From contig OW051496.1 of the NCBI GenBank assembly GCA_932521035.1, positions 4,278,001-4,342,000 on the forward strand: a DNA stretch of 64,000 nucleotides, read 5' to 3'. Positions 48,079 through 60,952 of the stretch are shown here, piece after piece (position 1 is the first letter of the stretch; every line of letters begins with the position of its first letter). The stretch comes from Oscheius dolichura (Eukaryota > Nematoda > Chromadorea > Rhabditida > Rhabditidae). Under the pieces are notes generated by a model that saw only the letters and a program-made list of their open reading frames with translations, was not told where the DNA came from and did no database searches. The position numbers and the translations under genes are program-made.

Positions 48079-51000
48079 ATGTCAGAAGAGGATCTCATCA
48101 GCTTTGACGACGATATATCTGTCAGCTGCTTATCTAGCCCTCCGCCTACTCCAATCAATTCTAATCATGGCCTACGTGAATCTCTAGAAAACGTGTTCAT
48201 CAGCAGAACTATTGTGCAAAATGTCCAAATCGTCTCTCGTTCTGGTAGTTGCATTGATCTTTTTGAAATGTGGATGTTTAGGACATATTGATGATGACAC
48301 GCTTTCTATTACCTCACAAAGTTCGGGTGCCAAAACGCCTTGTTCTGCCGTGAACACATCTGTTGAGGAAATTCAACAGGTACTTGGAGGAATGTCGGTC
48401 CAGGAGAGAACCAATAAGACTACTGTGATTACATCATCATCGCGCACAAATGTATGTGTTTGAATGTGACTAAGCATGCTCACCCATTCCAGTACTATGG
48501 CCCAAGAAAACCAGCTGTCATCATGGCGAAAAAGAAGACGCCTGCTTTGCGCGAAGGCAAAGAGCAGGTTAGACTTCTGACTAACTTCTACACACTTCAA
48601 GGTACTGTTCTATCTAATTCCTTATAAACTACATGTTGCAGTGCGTAACAAAGTTGTCTATCGCTACGATATTAACGTAACCTTAATGAGACCCGCTGGT
48701 CGTAATAATTTAAATCTTGCCAAAGGATGTCGTGATGAGTATGTCGTAGAGCAGTTGTGATTGCACATAATGAGTTTTAGTAACGCTCGTACAGAGAGTC
48801 ATCAAGTATGCCTAGAAGCTTTAAAACGTGCTCTTGAAACATATCGTTTGATCCGTGAAGGAGCTGGATTTGTCTATGACGGAGCTTCTATTATGTTCTC
48901 TTCGGATTCGCTCGAGATGGCTCTTAAACCGGTAATTTTTGTAAACATCATGTTCTACATAAATGTTTTGTAGCATGGAAACACACTAACACTTCCTGTA
49001 GACCAGCTGCCTCCCCAAATCAGAAAGAAGCTTGATCGTTTTCCTGAAATTACCGACATCTGCATCGAGTTCCAACCATGCAAGGATTTTGCCGCACAGT
49101 TTGATATTGTTACTTTATTATAAATTTAGAATGTACGTTCATTCTTCAGGCTAATTTTCAATCTGCACACAACCAGCGTGACGTGGCACACTTGGACAGA
49201 ACCTGGAAACAATTCTTCGAGATGTTGACTAACCAATCCAGTAAGCTTGCTGGATTTTCACTTACTATGCTCTCGTTTTTAGGCGTTTCTTCAGGAAGGT
49301 ACTTCTGTTTCGGTGCGGGAAAGCTTTTCCCTACCCAAGGACAACGAGAGAACGCCCGCGGAGGACAAGAGAGAGTGTTAGGGGCCAACAAAGGAATTAA
49401 ATTTATTCAAGCAGCTCCTGACAGCAACCGAATCATACCTGCTCTTGTTTTAGACGGTATGATATGGAAAAAATATTTATCTTTCTTTTACAGCTAAAAT
49501 TGGCCAATTCTTCAAATCCCAAAGTCTTATCGCCACAGTCTGCGAGTTTATGAAATGGCCGCTAGATGGTTTCCAACCCTTCAACTTTGAGCAGGACCCA
49601 TGCTTTCCAGGAAGAATGAACAAACAGTGGAAAGCTGTGAATGACTATATTAAAGGTATTGTTTATCTAATTTCGTAATAATCATGTGGCAGGCCTGCGT
49701 CTCATTTATACCAGCTCCACAAGCGGCGAATATTCTTTCATCGCTAGCGGAATTTCTGATTTCCCTCTGGAAGTAGCAGAGGAGAAAAACTTCAACGGTC
49801 AAATGATTCCAACGGCCGAGCGTTTTCCCGATTTAAATAAGCAGCATCATCGTTTCCACTGGCCTGTTGTCTTGGTCAGAATGAAAGAAAATGGACGGTA
49901 ATTTACTTGCGAAACATAATTATTGGCTAGTTCAGTTTCGTCGATAAAAGGTATCCAATGGATCTTCTGCAGGTTGCGCCCTATCAACGTGTTCCTAAAA
50001 ATAAGCAAGTAGATGATCCAGTAAGTTCAAAAGAAGATTGTTGTACATAATAATTATAGCCTAGAGCTGGTCCACCGCAGAATCGTTTTAGAGATATTAG
50101 CAGCCTTATGAATCAGTTGGATTTGGATCAGGGTGGCTCTAGGAACGTCTTCTTAAACGCGTAAGTTTTACAGTAGTTACGTTATTTATGGATTCATTTT
50201 TCAGATTCGGTGTTTCTCTTTCGGAGCGTCCTATTCAAGTAGATGCAATTAGACGTGAGCGCCCAAAAATTCTTTATAACAATAGAAGCGGTATTCACGC
50301 GATCACAACGGATAGCGAGAAGGTAAACTATTATTATTGTTCACCTATAGAAATGAAATGTTTAGGCTAGTTGGAAAATGGATTTGCAAGACCAATACGT
50401 GGGCCCGGGCAAAGTAGATCTTCTGTTCATTGCCCACACATGCCACCAGCAAGTAGCGCAAGATATGACGAATGCAATAAAAAATATGGCTAGGAAGCGA
50501 GGAATGAATCTGGAAAATACGTTCCTATATGGATATGATGAACGAGCTGAACCAAGAAAAAATCTCGATCATGTAAGCTTATCGTTATTCTTCTTGCAGA
50601 ATTATACCTATGCCTTCAGCTTTTTGCTAACATAGAAGCTGAAAAGAAGAAGGGAAGTTTTCCGGATCATATACTCGTCGTTTATATTGACAAGCTAGCC
50701 AACAAGAGCCATGGTAACGTGTTCAAAATCTCTTCAGTTCGAAACTTTAGGTCTCCTGAAGTTGTATGAACGTAAGCATCTTGTTGTGACACAGCACATT
50801 ACTACCGAAATTGCTCGAAAGCTCATCCAACAGGCCAACACTTGCAGCAATATTGTAAACAAACTGAATTGCAAGCTGCATGGTCTCAATCATTCGATCA
50901 AACCCGATGCCTTTTCGTAAGCTTTTTCAAATCTCTTTATTATTTGAATTCCAGACAAAACGCTTGGATTAATAATAACAAAACGCTCATAATTGGCTAT

Positions 51001-51995
51001 GATGTCGCTCATCCTCCACCACAGTTGCGAAGCGAAATCTTGGATAAGAAGCCGCCATTGTCTCCGTCAGTAGTTGGACTGTCATTTAATGGTGGACCGC
51101 ATAGTGAAACTTTCATCGGAGACTTCCACTATCAAGCACCAAGAAAAGAAGAAGTGAGCGATCATGTGCTGGTCAGCAGAATGAAGTGGATGCTTACTTT
51201 GTTCACAAAAAATCGCGGAGGTTTGCCAGAGAACATTTTCATCTACCGAGATGGTGTGTCCGAGGGACAGTATTCAATGGTTTGTTTTATTTGCTGCTTG
51301 TCTAGTTTATTTTTTTATAGACGATTGAGCGCGAACTTGAAGCCATCAAACAAGGAGTCGACGAGTTCTGCAACATGAGCAACATTCAAGCCTACAGACC
51401 TCGTTATGTGTTACTCATTGTCACTAAAAGACACAACACTCGTTTTGTAAGGGAAACTTACAAAGGTATGCATTCCTATTTATCTAATTGACCGAATTAG
51501 GTATTGAAAATTCACTTCCTGGAACTGTGGTGGATACTGGTATCGTAAGAAATGATGTGACAGAGTTCCATCTTCAAGGACACCGCGTTTTGCAAGGTAC
51601 AGTTAGAGCTGTATTCTGTTTAGCTTATGAATCTTAGGCACTGGTAAAACGCCTTCTTATGTTGTCCTTGTTGACGAATTAGACCTTTCTTCGGATGAAC
51701 TGCAGTCATTCACTCTTGCTTTGTGCTTCTCTCATCAGATCTTTGAAGGTTCTGTGAGCCTCCCTGAGCCAGTTTATCAAGCAGACGAATGGGCTAAGCG
51801 AGGAAACGATCTTTGGAGGCAAGAGTACAGTCAGCAATAATCATTTATTTTTTTAGAACCTATGAAGAGCGTTATGAGATGACCAAGTGCAAGAGTAACG
51901 GGGACTACTGTACGGCCCCAATCGACTTTGAAGTGATGACCAATACCCTCGCCTTTTGGAATACCAAGCTGGAGACGACTCGTGTCAATGCCTAA
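48079..51995 (+). CDS. Argonaute, CSR-1/WAGO-type, catalytic residues present
   Basis: About 18 exons code roughly 970 residues. The order is a disordered acidic N-terminus (MSEEDLISFDDDISVS), N domain, PAZ, MID (VTQHITTEIARKL, NIVNKLNCKLHGLNHSI) and PIWI. PIWI holds the catalytic set: D in IIGYDVAHPPP, the Glu-finger region in FIGDFHYQAPRKEEV, D in IYRDGVSEGQYSM, and H in FHLQGHRVLQGT, so slicing should be possible. The wording SFNGGPHSETFIGD, LLIVTKRHNTRF and SLPEPVYQADEWAKRGNDLW is that of the nematode-specific CSR-1/WAGO group rather than ALG or PIWI. It would bind secondary small RNAs in germline or soma. tattttcag lies five bases before the ATG; aataaa is at 52091. Confidence 0.93.
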
Positions 51996-52216
51996 GATAC
52001 CTTTTCTTCTCTCCTGATTTGTTTTTATTATTCCCTGCCTAGAAATTTTTTTGTTATGTATAGCTTTCTGTTATCTTATTGTCAGTGTGCAATAAATTGA
52101 CTCTGACTAAATGTTAGTATGTTGGTAGAGTTGGGAAAGATTGGGGTTGATCGAAGAAAGTGTTCTTCACGAGCAGCAGCCATTTGCACCTGTTTCCCTC
52201 TGCTCATTTTCTCCCC

Positions 52217-53534
52217 ATGTCGGTTCTCTTGAACCTCTTACTGACCTATTCTCTTCCTTCTGCTAGCGCTCTCCTCTGCAGCAGTGGTATTTCTAATGAG
52301 CTGCTTCCTGTGACTAATGAGTGAGTCACCGGTTCTTTTGATTCAAACGATTCAGATTTTCCACATGTAACGGGACTGTCTGTTTCATCACGGCCTACTC
52401 TTTCCGATTTCCCCAATATCATGGCCTCGTCGCCTATGAAATGGTCACAAAACTTTTCTATGAAAAGCTATCTTGTAGGGTTGTCTTTCCGCTCCTTACC
52501 AGCTCCCCCTTGGGTGTCGAAAGGACGAGAGCGGGAACTCTCTCTGCCTGTGCGGGTAATGGGCAATTTGTTCGTAGAATAACAAGGCTACAGTGAAGAT
52601 TACTGCAATGATGAGATCCTTCTGACGAATCGCACAGGAGTTGTGGTTATTGCCAGTGTAACGTGTACCACGTTCGATAGCGGAGCCTATGTGCCTGTTA
52701 CTGGATCGTGTCGCGCCTCGCTCTGCACCACAGAGGTCACATCATACACGGTGAGCTGCCTTATCTCCGGCTATGGTTTACCTCGTAGAATTACCGAGGC
52801 TGTGTCGCTCCCTACGACGCGTCCGACTTCTACATCCTGGGATCCTTCGACCTGTTGTAAGTGTCCCTTCCCTTCCGAAAGATTCCCAGTTACGTTGGCT
52901 TCGATGGCTACATGTGGCCGGCTCAGAGTTGTCTCCGGATGGACGCGGAACTCTTCTACCAGGGAGAGACGGAGTACTGTAACTATGGCTATGACTACAC
53001 CCTGCCGAATAACACGATGAACAAGTTGGAGAAGCAGACCGTCTGCCGGTACTCTCCCACCGATTCGGTGTGTACGGAATATGCCAACCACCCAGCAGTT
53101 TAGAGTTCGACCTGTGTGGGTAATCTGTGTTTTGTGGCGGAGAACTCACAAGGGAAGGTCGCCATGGGTTGTGTCCAACAGACGAACCCAAAAGGATTAA
53201 AACTACTGGTAGGCGGCCATCTCCACCTTTAGTCTACTCTCCTCTTTAGCCTGGTTTCTATGATTTCCACAGTAGCCGGCTGTTCGTCTGCAACACGACC
53301 ATGTGCAACGGGGACCATGTGAGTCGCCACCCCTCTCGGATTGAATCCTTTCAGGATGCATATGGGAATCGGAAGGAGAACTGGCTGGTGGTGGACGAGA
53401 GGCCGACCTATTGGACTGACTCGATGTTAGCAAATGTAACATGCTGTCCTCGGGGGGAGCAGAAGAAGAAGACCTCCCCTGGATATTCTCATTGTCTCGT
53501 AGTTCTACCCATTTTTGTCTCGCTGATGGTATAA
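52217..53534 (+). CDS. ET-module secreted or GPI-anchored protein
   Basis: Signal peptide MSVLLNLLLTYSLPSASA, then two cysteine-rich modules of the nematode ET type. Module 1 runs STCNGTVCFITAY ... LGCRKDESGNSLCLCGEDYC N. Module 2 runs RGCVAPYDASDFYILG, ELFYQGETEYCNYGYD, SSTCVGNLCFVAENSQG, AMGCVQQ, LFVCNTTMCNGDH. The C-terminus (CLVVLPIFVSLMV, stop at 53532-53534) is a short hydrophobic tail that may direct a GPI anchor. About ten exons. A 36-nt intron removes an apparent in-frame tag at 53101, and a 40-nt intron before GEDYCN keeps frame in module 1. Probably an extracellular surface or cuticle-associated protein; ligand unknown. Confidence 0.75.
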
Positions 53535-56281
53535 AGTGTCTCCCTCTCCAGGAAGGGACGCGTTGAGAGAGCAACGATCGCCTGACCGCTATAAAAAGTC
53601 TCGAATGTCAGCCGGCTGGGTCGTGTCCCCGTCCCCGGTTGTAGCCCTTCTCGTATCGACCGTAGTCGTCATCTGGCCGCCCTCTAATTCAGAATGCTCT
53701 CTCTTCCCCCACCCTCAATCCATCGCTTTTTATGCCTCTGATTCGGCCCCTGATTATTCTCCCTCCCTGTTATTTATTCACTCTTCTTCTTTTCGTCTCC
53801 TCTCCCTAATGGGAGTGTCACCTTGACTGAAGATGTCCTGAATAATTCCACCCGTCCCCTCCTCTCCCCTGATCAATATCCATAGCTTGATCCCTTCCCT
53901 TTCTCCGTGGTCTGCCCATCAAGACACAGCTGTTCCGTCTCCTCCGTTTCGACTGCTGACCATCTCTCGCTTGACCCCTTCTCCCGTTGTTTGTTCTTCT
54001 TTTTCGAACATCCTCGGCTCTCTGCCAGCCTCAATTCAATTTGTCCCCCCTTGAAAATATTCCGAATTGAATCAGCTGCCGGCTGTTATCAGTGGATTGA
54101 AGTGGCCGGGACCCGGTGCCAAGTCCGGCCCAATTGCCAAGGTTAAACGGGGTTACGTTCGAAAGTCAGATGACCAGAACCAGCCGGCCGATGACGTTAT
54201 CGAGGGACCTTATCTGATGGCGGGAAGAGGCGGCCACCAAAGACGAGAGCAGACTCAGAATAGAGGGTGTCCCCCCTGGAAATAGACGGCTATTCTCTGG
54301 ACAGATTCCCTTGGAAAAAAAGGGAAAGCCATGACAACGCCCGCCAGCTGGCATTCGCTTTGCGTTTTCCGCCAGCCCTATTTCAGGAAACAATAGCCGC
54401 CATTTTGACCATTTGAACTCTCTTGTGCCTTGGTTTTTGGCCGTCTTCTTCCTTTCCTGGAGTTATTCCTGCTATCGAACAACATATTTTTGTCGTTACA
54501 CTAGGGAGTCCCCCAAGAATCAGACACCTGACCAGATTCCGGTCCAAACTTCAAGTCTCCAAAATACAATAAACCAAAGGGTCGGGGTCGAACGGTCTAG
54601 CCTGTGCTCATTATCCCCCGCCCAGTCCCCCTTTGTTCGGTGCTCTCCCAGAAAGCACGTATACCCACTCCTCCCCACTCCTCCCCTCTCCTCCCAGCTG
54701 CGGGGTCCCTTTTTACAGCTGGCGAGAGTGCACTTTTTGATAAGGACAGACAGGTACATATACCCTCACCTGGCCCTTTCAGAAATTACACAGAAATGAA
54801 CGAAAGAAAGAACGAGTCTCGCCCCTCCCTATCTGTCTGGCCTTGAGGGGGCGCCCCCTCTCCCTGGTCATCCACCGTCTACACAGTCCCTTTCCTCCCC
54901 CATAGTCCATCGAATATCTGCTGACATTTTGAAGTTGCTTATCGGCCGACCCCCTGACCACACAACATTTTTCGCGTCCTCCCCTCGCCGGCTGCTGTAT
55001 TATTCTCTCTTTCGCGTTATTTCCTCTTCTAGGGATTCGTATCCCAGATGACATCCCGCCGCCCACCCAAAGATCAAAAAACCCAAGTCAAATTGGGTGA
55101 GCGATCACCCCGGAAATGTGCCCGACCCGTTCTTTTCCCCAATTACAAAACGTCTTCGTCCCCCGGCCGCACAGATCAAAAACTACTTGTTCCCCCTTTT
55201 AACAACGGGGGCTGTCCTCCCCGGTCCGTCTGCCCTTACAAACCGTCTGCCCCCGTCTGCCCGCGGGGTACAGTCTGTCCTCCCCCTGCAAATGTCTGTT
55301 TACAGGGTATCCTCCCTGCCCTGTCCTCTGTCCTCCACCTCATCTCCTCTTGTTTATGGCAGATCGTCTGCAGCTGCAAACTATGGGGAAATCCCACGGT
55401 TGACTGCTGTTTATGCCGGGGAGTGGAGGGGACAACATCTGATCATTGGGCAGTCGTTGTCGTGGAAAACGGAAGAATTCGACGATAGCCAAAATAGGGA
55501 AGAGGGTTCACCCCGTCTTTTGGCTTATCTTTTCGTCGAAACACGGCCGGGGCCGGTTCTTGCCCAAACCTTTTCCCAGCTGCTCTTCTCTTCCCTTCTC
55601 TTCTCTTCTCTTCTCTTCTCTCCCCCCGTCGAAACACAGAGATCAACCCGCTGTCTCCCGGGGTCTCCCCTTAGGAGGAGGGGGGTCTCCTCCCTTTTCT
55701 TTCCTTGCCCCCTAGTCATAAACCACGTGCCGCTGTTTACTTGGGCGAGTCTGGCCTCGGCTATTTTCTGCTCTCACAAAGGCGTCCTCCCCCCTGGGCA
55801 GACTTTCTTTCGAATGGCGCTGCTGGCAGACCCGACATTTTCCGTAGATCCTCCCAAATTCGGGTAAGTTCCGCTTCCTTTTTCTTTTTTTCTTATCGAC
55901 CACTTCGATGAAATCCCTTCCCTCGCCCGGGCTTCGGATAATCCGCGTCTTCTTTCCCGGGAATCCTCTTGTTTGTCAGGAGCCGGCCACTTCTCCGGAA
56001 TAGGCCAAGTCAATTCGTACTTTCGTTTTTTTTTTAATTTCCTCGAAATTTCAATAACATCCCTGCCCAAGTGTTTGTTTTTCGTCATTCTGTGGGCACA
56101 TTTTCGTCCTGACGTCGGTCTACATCAAAAAATCCCGTCGCTCGTCGGAGTCCTTTTCTCTTGATCCTTGTCTAGTATTGTGTCTAATCCGGTCGATTTT
56201 AGCCTCGGCTCCGACGGTAGTTATCCCGCCGAAGACGATCGTATCGTAGTCCGACCGACGTCCCGTCGACCATCCTTCAAC
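53535..56281. other. CT-rich intergenic region
   Basis: 2.7 kb of C/T-rich plus strand without a convincing gene. Long frames at 54413-54799, 55048-55488 and 55097-55867 owe their length to base composition and lack splice signals or domain wording. They read as low-complexity Pro/Ser/Leu. The pyrimidine skew on the coding strand of the next gene may mean a long 5' leader or promoter. Confidence 0.45.
55583..55622. repeat. (TCTTC)n microsatellite
   Basis: About seven units of tcttc, one interrupted by ccc, inside the CT-rich intergenic region. Confidence 0.85.
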
Positions 56282-59200
56282 ATGACCCTCGAAGTGCCAG
56301 ACAACAAGAAACAAGTCTCCATCCGGAGCCTCGAAGACGACGGGGTCAAACAGGTAAGGCGAGGAGTACTATTAAAGAGTGCACCATCCTTATCGCGGAC
56401 TGTCCTCGGAGTGGTCGAGGGTCTTCCCCTGTCTGGCTACTTTCACGTGTCCCCTTCCCATATCAGCAGTTGTTTTCGTTTTCGTCGACTCTTGTGCAAA
56501 ATGGGGAGAAGACGAGGAATATGGAAACGAAAGACATAATAAAAACAGGGAGATTGTAAACAGGTGGCCTTAGCCACAAAAGTCGCGGATCTCCGCCCAG
56601 CCGACTGTTGACAAAGTTTCTCGGGGGCCGTGTCCATTGGAGCTCATTTCCTCTGCCTCCCATAGTCACACCTCGGCAGTTATAGACCCGAGACGACGTG
56701 CCCACCTTCATCACGAAGCGATCCCGCTCTGCCGTGTCGATGAGAGCCGATGAGACTGACAACTGGGGACAGGACACCCTCGACCAGAAGGAGGAGTTCC
56801 TTCTCACCCTCAACTACGACAACTTCAGGGTGAGTTAGGGAATATAAGGGGGGCCACTCAATCTCCTCCTTATCATGTAACCAGAGACACTTGTCCTCTC
56901 TTCCTGGGCCTTCTTCCCCGAAGGCCAGCTGTTCTCCTCCCGCCGCGTCATTTCCATCTCTACGGAAGTAGACGAAACTTTCGAAAGCGCTCTTTGTTCC
57001 TCTCGTAGGAGCAAAGCTTAGCAAGATATGTCTCAACCTTTTCTCTTTCTTTGACCAGTTTTCCCGAATTCTCGTGGATGAGCAACATTTGTGTATTGGG
57101 GAGAAGAGTGGAGGGCTTGACCTTTCCCAATCTTTGAGGCTCTCCTCTGCTTTGCGCAAATGACAAACAAAAGTGGGGGAGAAAGGAAAAAAGGAGTGTG
57201 CTGGCCGGGAGCCAGCCAAAATAGAGTGGAGCACGTGGTGAGACTAGAGTCAATTTATAGGGCGGCCTTCTGGAGCGACTGAACACGTTCCGAGTCAACA
57301 GGGAACTCTGTGACGTCGTCCTCTTCGTCAAGTAGGGCTGGCTAATATCCGGGAGGAGGAACTCTTTCAGGGAACGCGAGATCTATGCTCACAAGGTCGT
57401 TCTGGGTGCAGTGTCGCCCGCTCTTTTCGACATGTTTTGCAAGGAAGGCGAGGAGAACGGAGTGAATGAAAGTGGTAGGAAGGGGTAGTCTCCGACTTGA
57501 CGAGTCCCCCCTTCAGCCCCCACCACCCCGTCCATCCACAACGGCACCCCACCAGCATTCTCCGCGCTCAACAATAACAGCAAGGCAGCCATGGCCTACT
57601 TCGAGTTCGCCCAGACGGATTACGAATGTTTTGAAGCTCTCGTCAAGTTTGCCTATACATCCAGGTTAGTTCTAGACTATCTTTTTATAGAAGACGGCAA
57701 ATTCAGGCTAGAGATCGGCTCGAAGAAGATCGCCGAGTTGTACAAGACGGCCTTCGCCCTGCAGATGGAACCCATCGTGGGTGCCTGTGCCTCTTACCTC
57801 GCTGACCATCTCAACGTCAAAAATTGTATTGGTAAGGCTATTTTGAAGAGGAAGACCAGTTAGTTTCCAGGAATTCGTAAACAAGCCAACTTCAACAACG
57901 ACACTCATCTCCTGGGAAAAGTGGACAGATTCATCCGGGACAACCTCGAGTCGATTGTTAACGAGAGTGTGGAATTCACTCAACTTCCCTGTATCAAGAC
58001 TCGAATAATCGGTCCCACGGACGAGATCAAAGATATCCAGGACAAGGGAGAGAACTGGGGACAGCGCGCCCTCGAATACTTCGTCCATCTTCCCCATGAC
58101 CGAGTGGAACAGTCCTTGGATATGCTCACGGCAAAGGTTGCTCGTTCTTTCTCCTAATTACCGTGTTAAATTGGTTAGACTCACCTCCTCTATTTGGAAG
58201 AGGACGACCGCCTGGCCGACGCCGCCGACATGGATGACCGCTCCTCGGTTGGTAGCTGTGACATCATCCAGGACTACAAAAGAAGTGGAAAAGACGTGGC
58301 CAAGACCGTCGCTTCGTAATATCCTTTGCTTTTTTACTTTACAGTACTCTCATTTCAGACAAGACTCGGCTGCCGTCGTCCCCATCCAGCATAGAATCAA
58401 CGGCGCTGTCCCCGTCCGTCTGAATGCCAGTCGTATGCCCAACGTGAGCACCTGCTCATAATTGAGAATATCCAAAATTTGTTCAGGTGAAGTACAACTC
58501 GACTGAGAGCTTGGACTCGGTTGGAACGGAAGAGACGGACCCGGAGGAGATCATCGAGACCCGGCTTGTCGCCACCCACCAAACAGCTCGTATGATAATT
58601 TTTATCTAAATGTCGAGGGGAGTAACCGTTGCATGCTTTTTTGACATTTTCACTTTCGACGCTAGACCGTACCCTTCTTCCGATTTCATATAGCTTTGGG
58701 GGAATTCCACTTTCCTTGATGAGGTTGTCGTTTTAGCTGGCTACTTCGTGGCCGTGGTCATCCTCTACCGTCGCCTGGTGGTCCTCTCGATCCAGCTGAC
58801 GGACGACGAGGATCTGGCGAAGCCGAGGGCCAACAGTGGCGGCGAGACACCGAAGAACAATCTCCTGACTCGGCTCATCACCCAGACGGGATCTCTCCGA
58901 ACCCCGCTGGCCACAATGAACGGGGCCCGATGCTCCATTGGAGCCTCATTCGTCAACGGCAAAATCATCGTTTGCGGTGAGTGGCTCGCGTCTCTTTTTA
59001 TCGGGCTCATCTTTTAGGCGGATATGACCGGGGAGAGTGCTTAAAAACGGTCGAGGAGTACGACATCGTCCGCGGGGAATGGCGCTCGCTCAAGCCGATG
59101 ATGGACGAGAGGGGACGATTCGACAGTGCCGTCCTCAATGGAAAGATCTATGCCGTGGCAGGAAGCAACGGAAATCATGACTTGAAGTCATGCGAGGCCT

Positions 59201-60066
59201 ACGACCCGAAGGCCGACAAATGGGAGACGATGCCCTCTTTGAAGAAGGCCAGGAGTCACAACGGCTGTGCCGCTCTCGACCAGTACATCTACTGCGTCGG
59301 CGGAGTGACGGACCAGGTGGTTCTCAAGGATTGCGAGAGATTCTCCGAGGGAATGGATGTGAGTAGCCCTTCTAATTCATTAATTCAATTGGTTTAGGAA
59401 TGGGAGCAGATCCCCCAGATGGAAGTCCCCCGGTACCAGGCGGGAGTCATCGCCTGGAAGGGGCTGGTAGTGGTCTGTGCCGGCTGTGACCGCTGGAACT
59501 GTATTGACAGCGTTGAGGCGTTCGATCCGAAGACCAATAGCTGGAAGACGCTGGCCAAGCTGCGCCAGGCCAGGAGAGGATGTGCTGTCGCTGTTGTCCG
59601 AGGTATTTTTCCCTTGTTTATTTGTAAGAAACAATATTTCAGACAGTTTATATGTGATAGGAGGCCACGACGGCTCGCAGTCCCTGTCCTCCGTCGAGGT
59701 ACTCGACCATCCCAACGCCTCCTGGCGGATGGGCCCTTCTCTCACCATGCCCCGAGCCAATACCCACGCCGTGGTGACGGCTGGCAATGTAATTTATGTC
59801 ATCGGTGGATTTAACGGCAACCAGTTCTTGAACTCTATTGAACTTCTCGAGACAGGTGACTCATTTATAAAAATGGAGACATCCTCCCCGTTTCAGAAGG
59901 CGTCGGCTGGCGAAATTGGCAACAAACGGGCAGCAACGAGCTCCTGGAGGAGGACGAGCTGGACGAGCTGGAGCACGGCCAGGTAGAGACGCCTCGTGGA
60001 GCCCTTGACGATATGATATAGAACTCCTCCATCCATCGAAACTCGTCCGTGACCGCCACGCTGTGA
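56282..60066 (+). CDS. BTB-BACK-Kelch protein, IVNS1ABP/KLHL type
   Basis: About 16 exons code roughly 830 residues. After a basic leader with MTLEVPDNKKQ, the BTB domain starts LLERLNTFRVNRELCDVVL and holds AHKVVLGAVSPALFDMF and YTSRLEIGSKKIAELYKTAF. The BACK domain contains CIGIRKQANFNND and VDRFIRDNLESI. Six Kelch repeats from about 58870 to 59860 have the GG...Y...W pattern: GGYDRGECLKTVEEYD, AVAGSNGNHDLKSCEAYDP, GGVTDQ, NCIDSVEAFDPKTNSWKTL, GGHDGSQSLSSVEVLD, GGFNGNQFLNSIELL. NCxxSVE and FLNSIE are the wording of IVNS1ABP (NS1-binding protein). Likely a CUL3 ligase adaptor and/or actin/RNA-processing factor. The start is uncertain because the frame is open above 56282. Confidence 0.88.
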
Positions 60067-60952
60067 GCATCCTCGTCCCCTCCCTGTTCTTTTTACGGTT
60101 TTCTCTCACGAGTCCCCCTCTTTTTTTCTCCTTTGGTAGATATTTTAATTGTATTCCTACGGTGTCTGTCCATATTTCCCTGTTTCCCTTTTATCAAATG
60201 CACATTTCACTCCACAGCACATCTTTTCTTTCAAATAAATATTGTACAGAGTCTCTTGTTCTTTTTTTCATCGGGCAAAATGAATAAATAGCTAAACATC
60301 GATAAAAATGCTAAAGACACTCGATGAAATTCATAGAAGAGACAGCGGAGACGCCGGCGATCGTTGAGAAGGAGTACGGCCGATGGCTGGGGAGATCTCC
60401 TCGAGGGACAGTTCGTCGCAGACATTAGGAAACATTTGAAAGGGGAGAGTCTTTTGGAGGATGGCACTCCATCAAGTGAGCCTAGGATTGACTATCCTGG
60501 CTGTGCTCCACCTCGTCCACGTCGTCCTCCCCCAGGAGCTCATCTCTTCACTCTGTCGGCCATCTACTTGCGCCGCGTCCTACCCTTCCTGACCATCTTC
60601 GTGGCCCGAATCTTTGAAGTTCCCGCGGAATCTGTCGAAAATGGTTGCCAAGGTGACCGATTCCCTGTAAAGCATCTCCCTTTTTTTCGCTTTTCTTCCC
60701 CGTTCCCCTCTTTTGCTCCCAGCCCATAATCCCCCGCGGGGCCGGGTTCCGGCGCGAAAACTATCGCCGCCCAAAAATTCCGTTGCCGTCTTTAAATTGC
60801 TCATTTTGTGTGTCGCTATCGGCCGGGAATGAAGCCTCTTTTTGAGTGAATGTATGTTTTGTGGCTTCTTCTATGGGAATGCCCTCTTCTCCCCTGTCAT
60901 TTCGGTTTAAATGGGTTCTTTCCTCGACTGCCCCCTTTCCAGGCGCTGTCGG
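60067..60952. other. Intergenic region
   Basis: 3' flank of the Kelch gene (with aataaa-like signals at about 60234 and 60282) and 5' flank of the galactosyltransferase gene. A short frame from atgaaattcata at about 60326 is not supported. ccctttccag about ten bases upstream of the next ATG is acceptor-like. Confidence 0.4.

Noticed and set aside
53101-53104. In-frame tag in the ET-module gene
   Set aside because: A 36-nt intron (gtgtgt...gtttag) removes it and keeps the frame.
54413-55867. Several long plus-strand ORFs (up to 256 residues)
   Set aside because: They lie in CT-rich sequence where stops are rare, overlap one another in different frames, lack ATG or splice signals in part, and encode low-complexity Pro/Ser/Leu.
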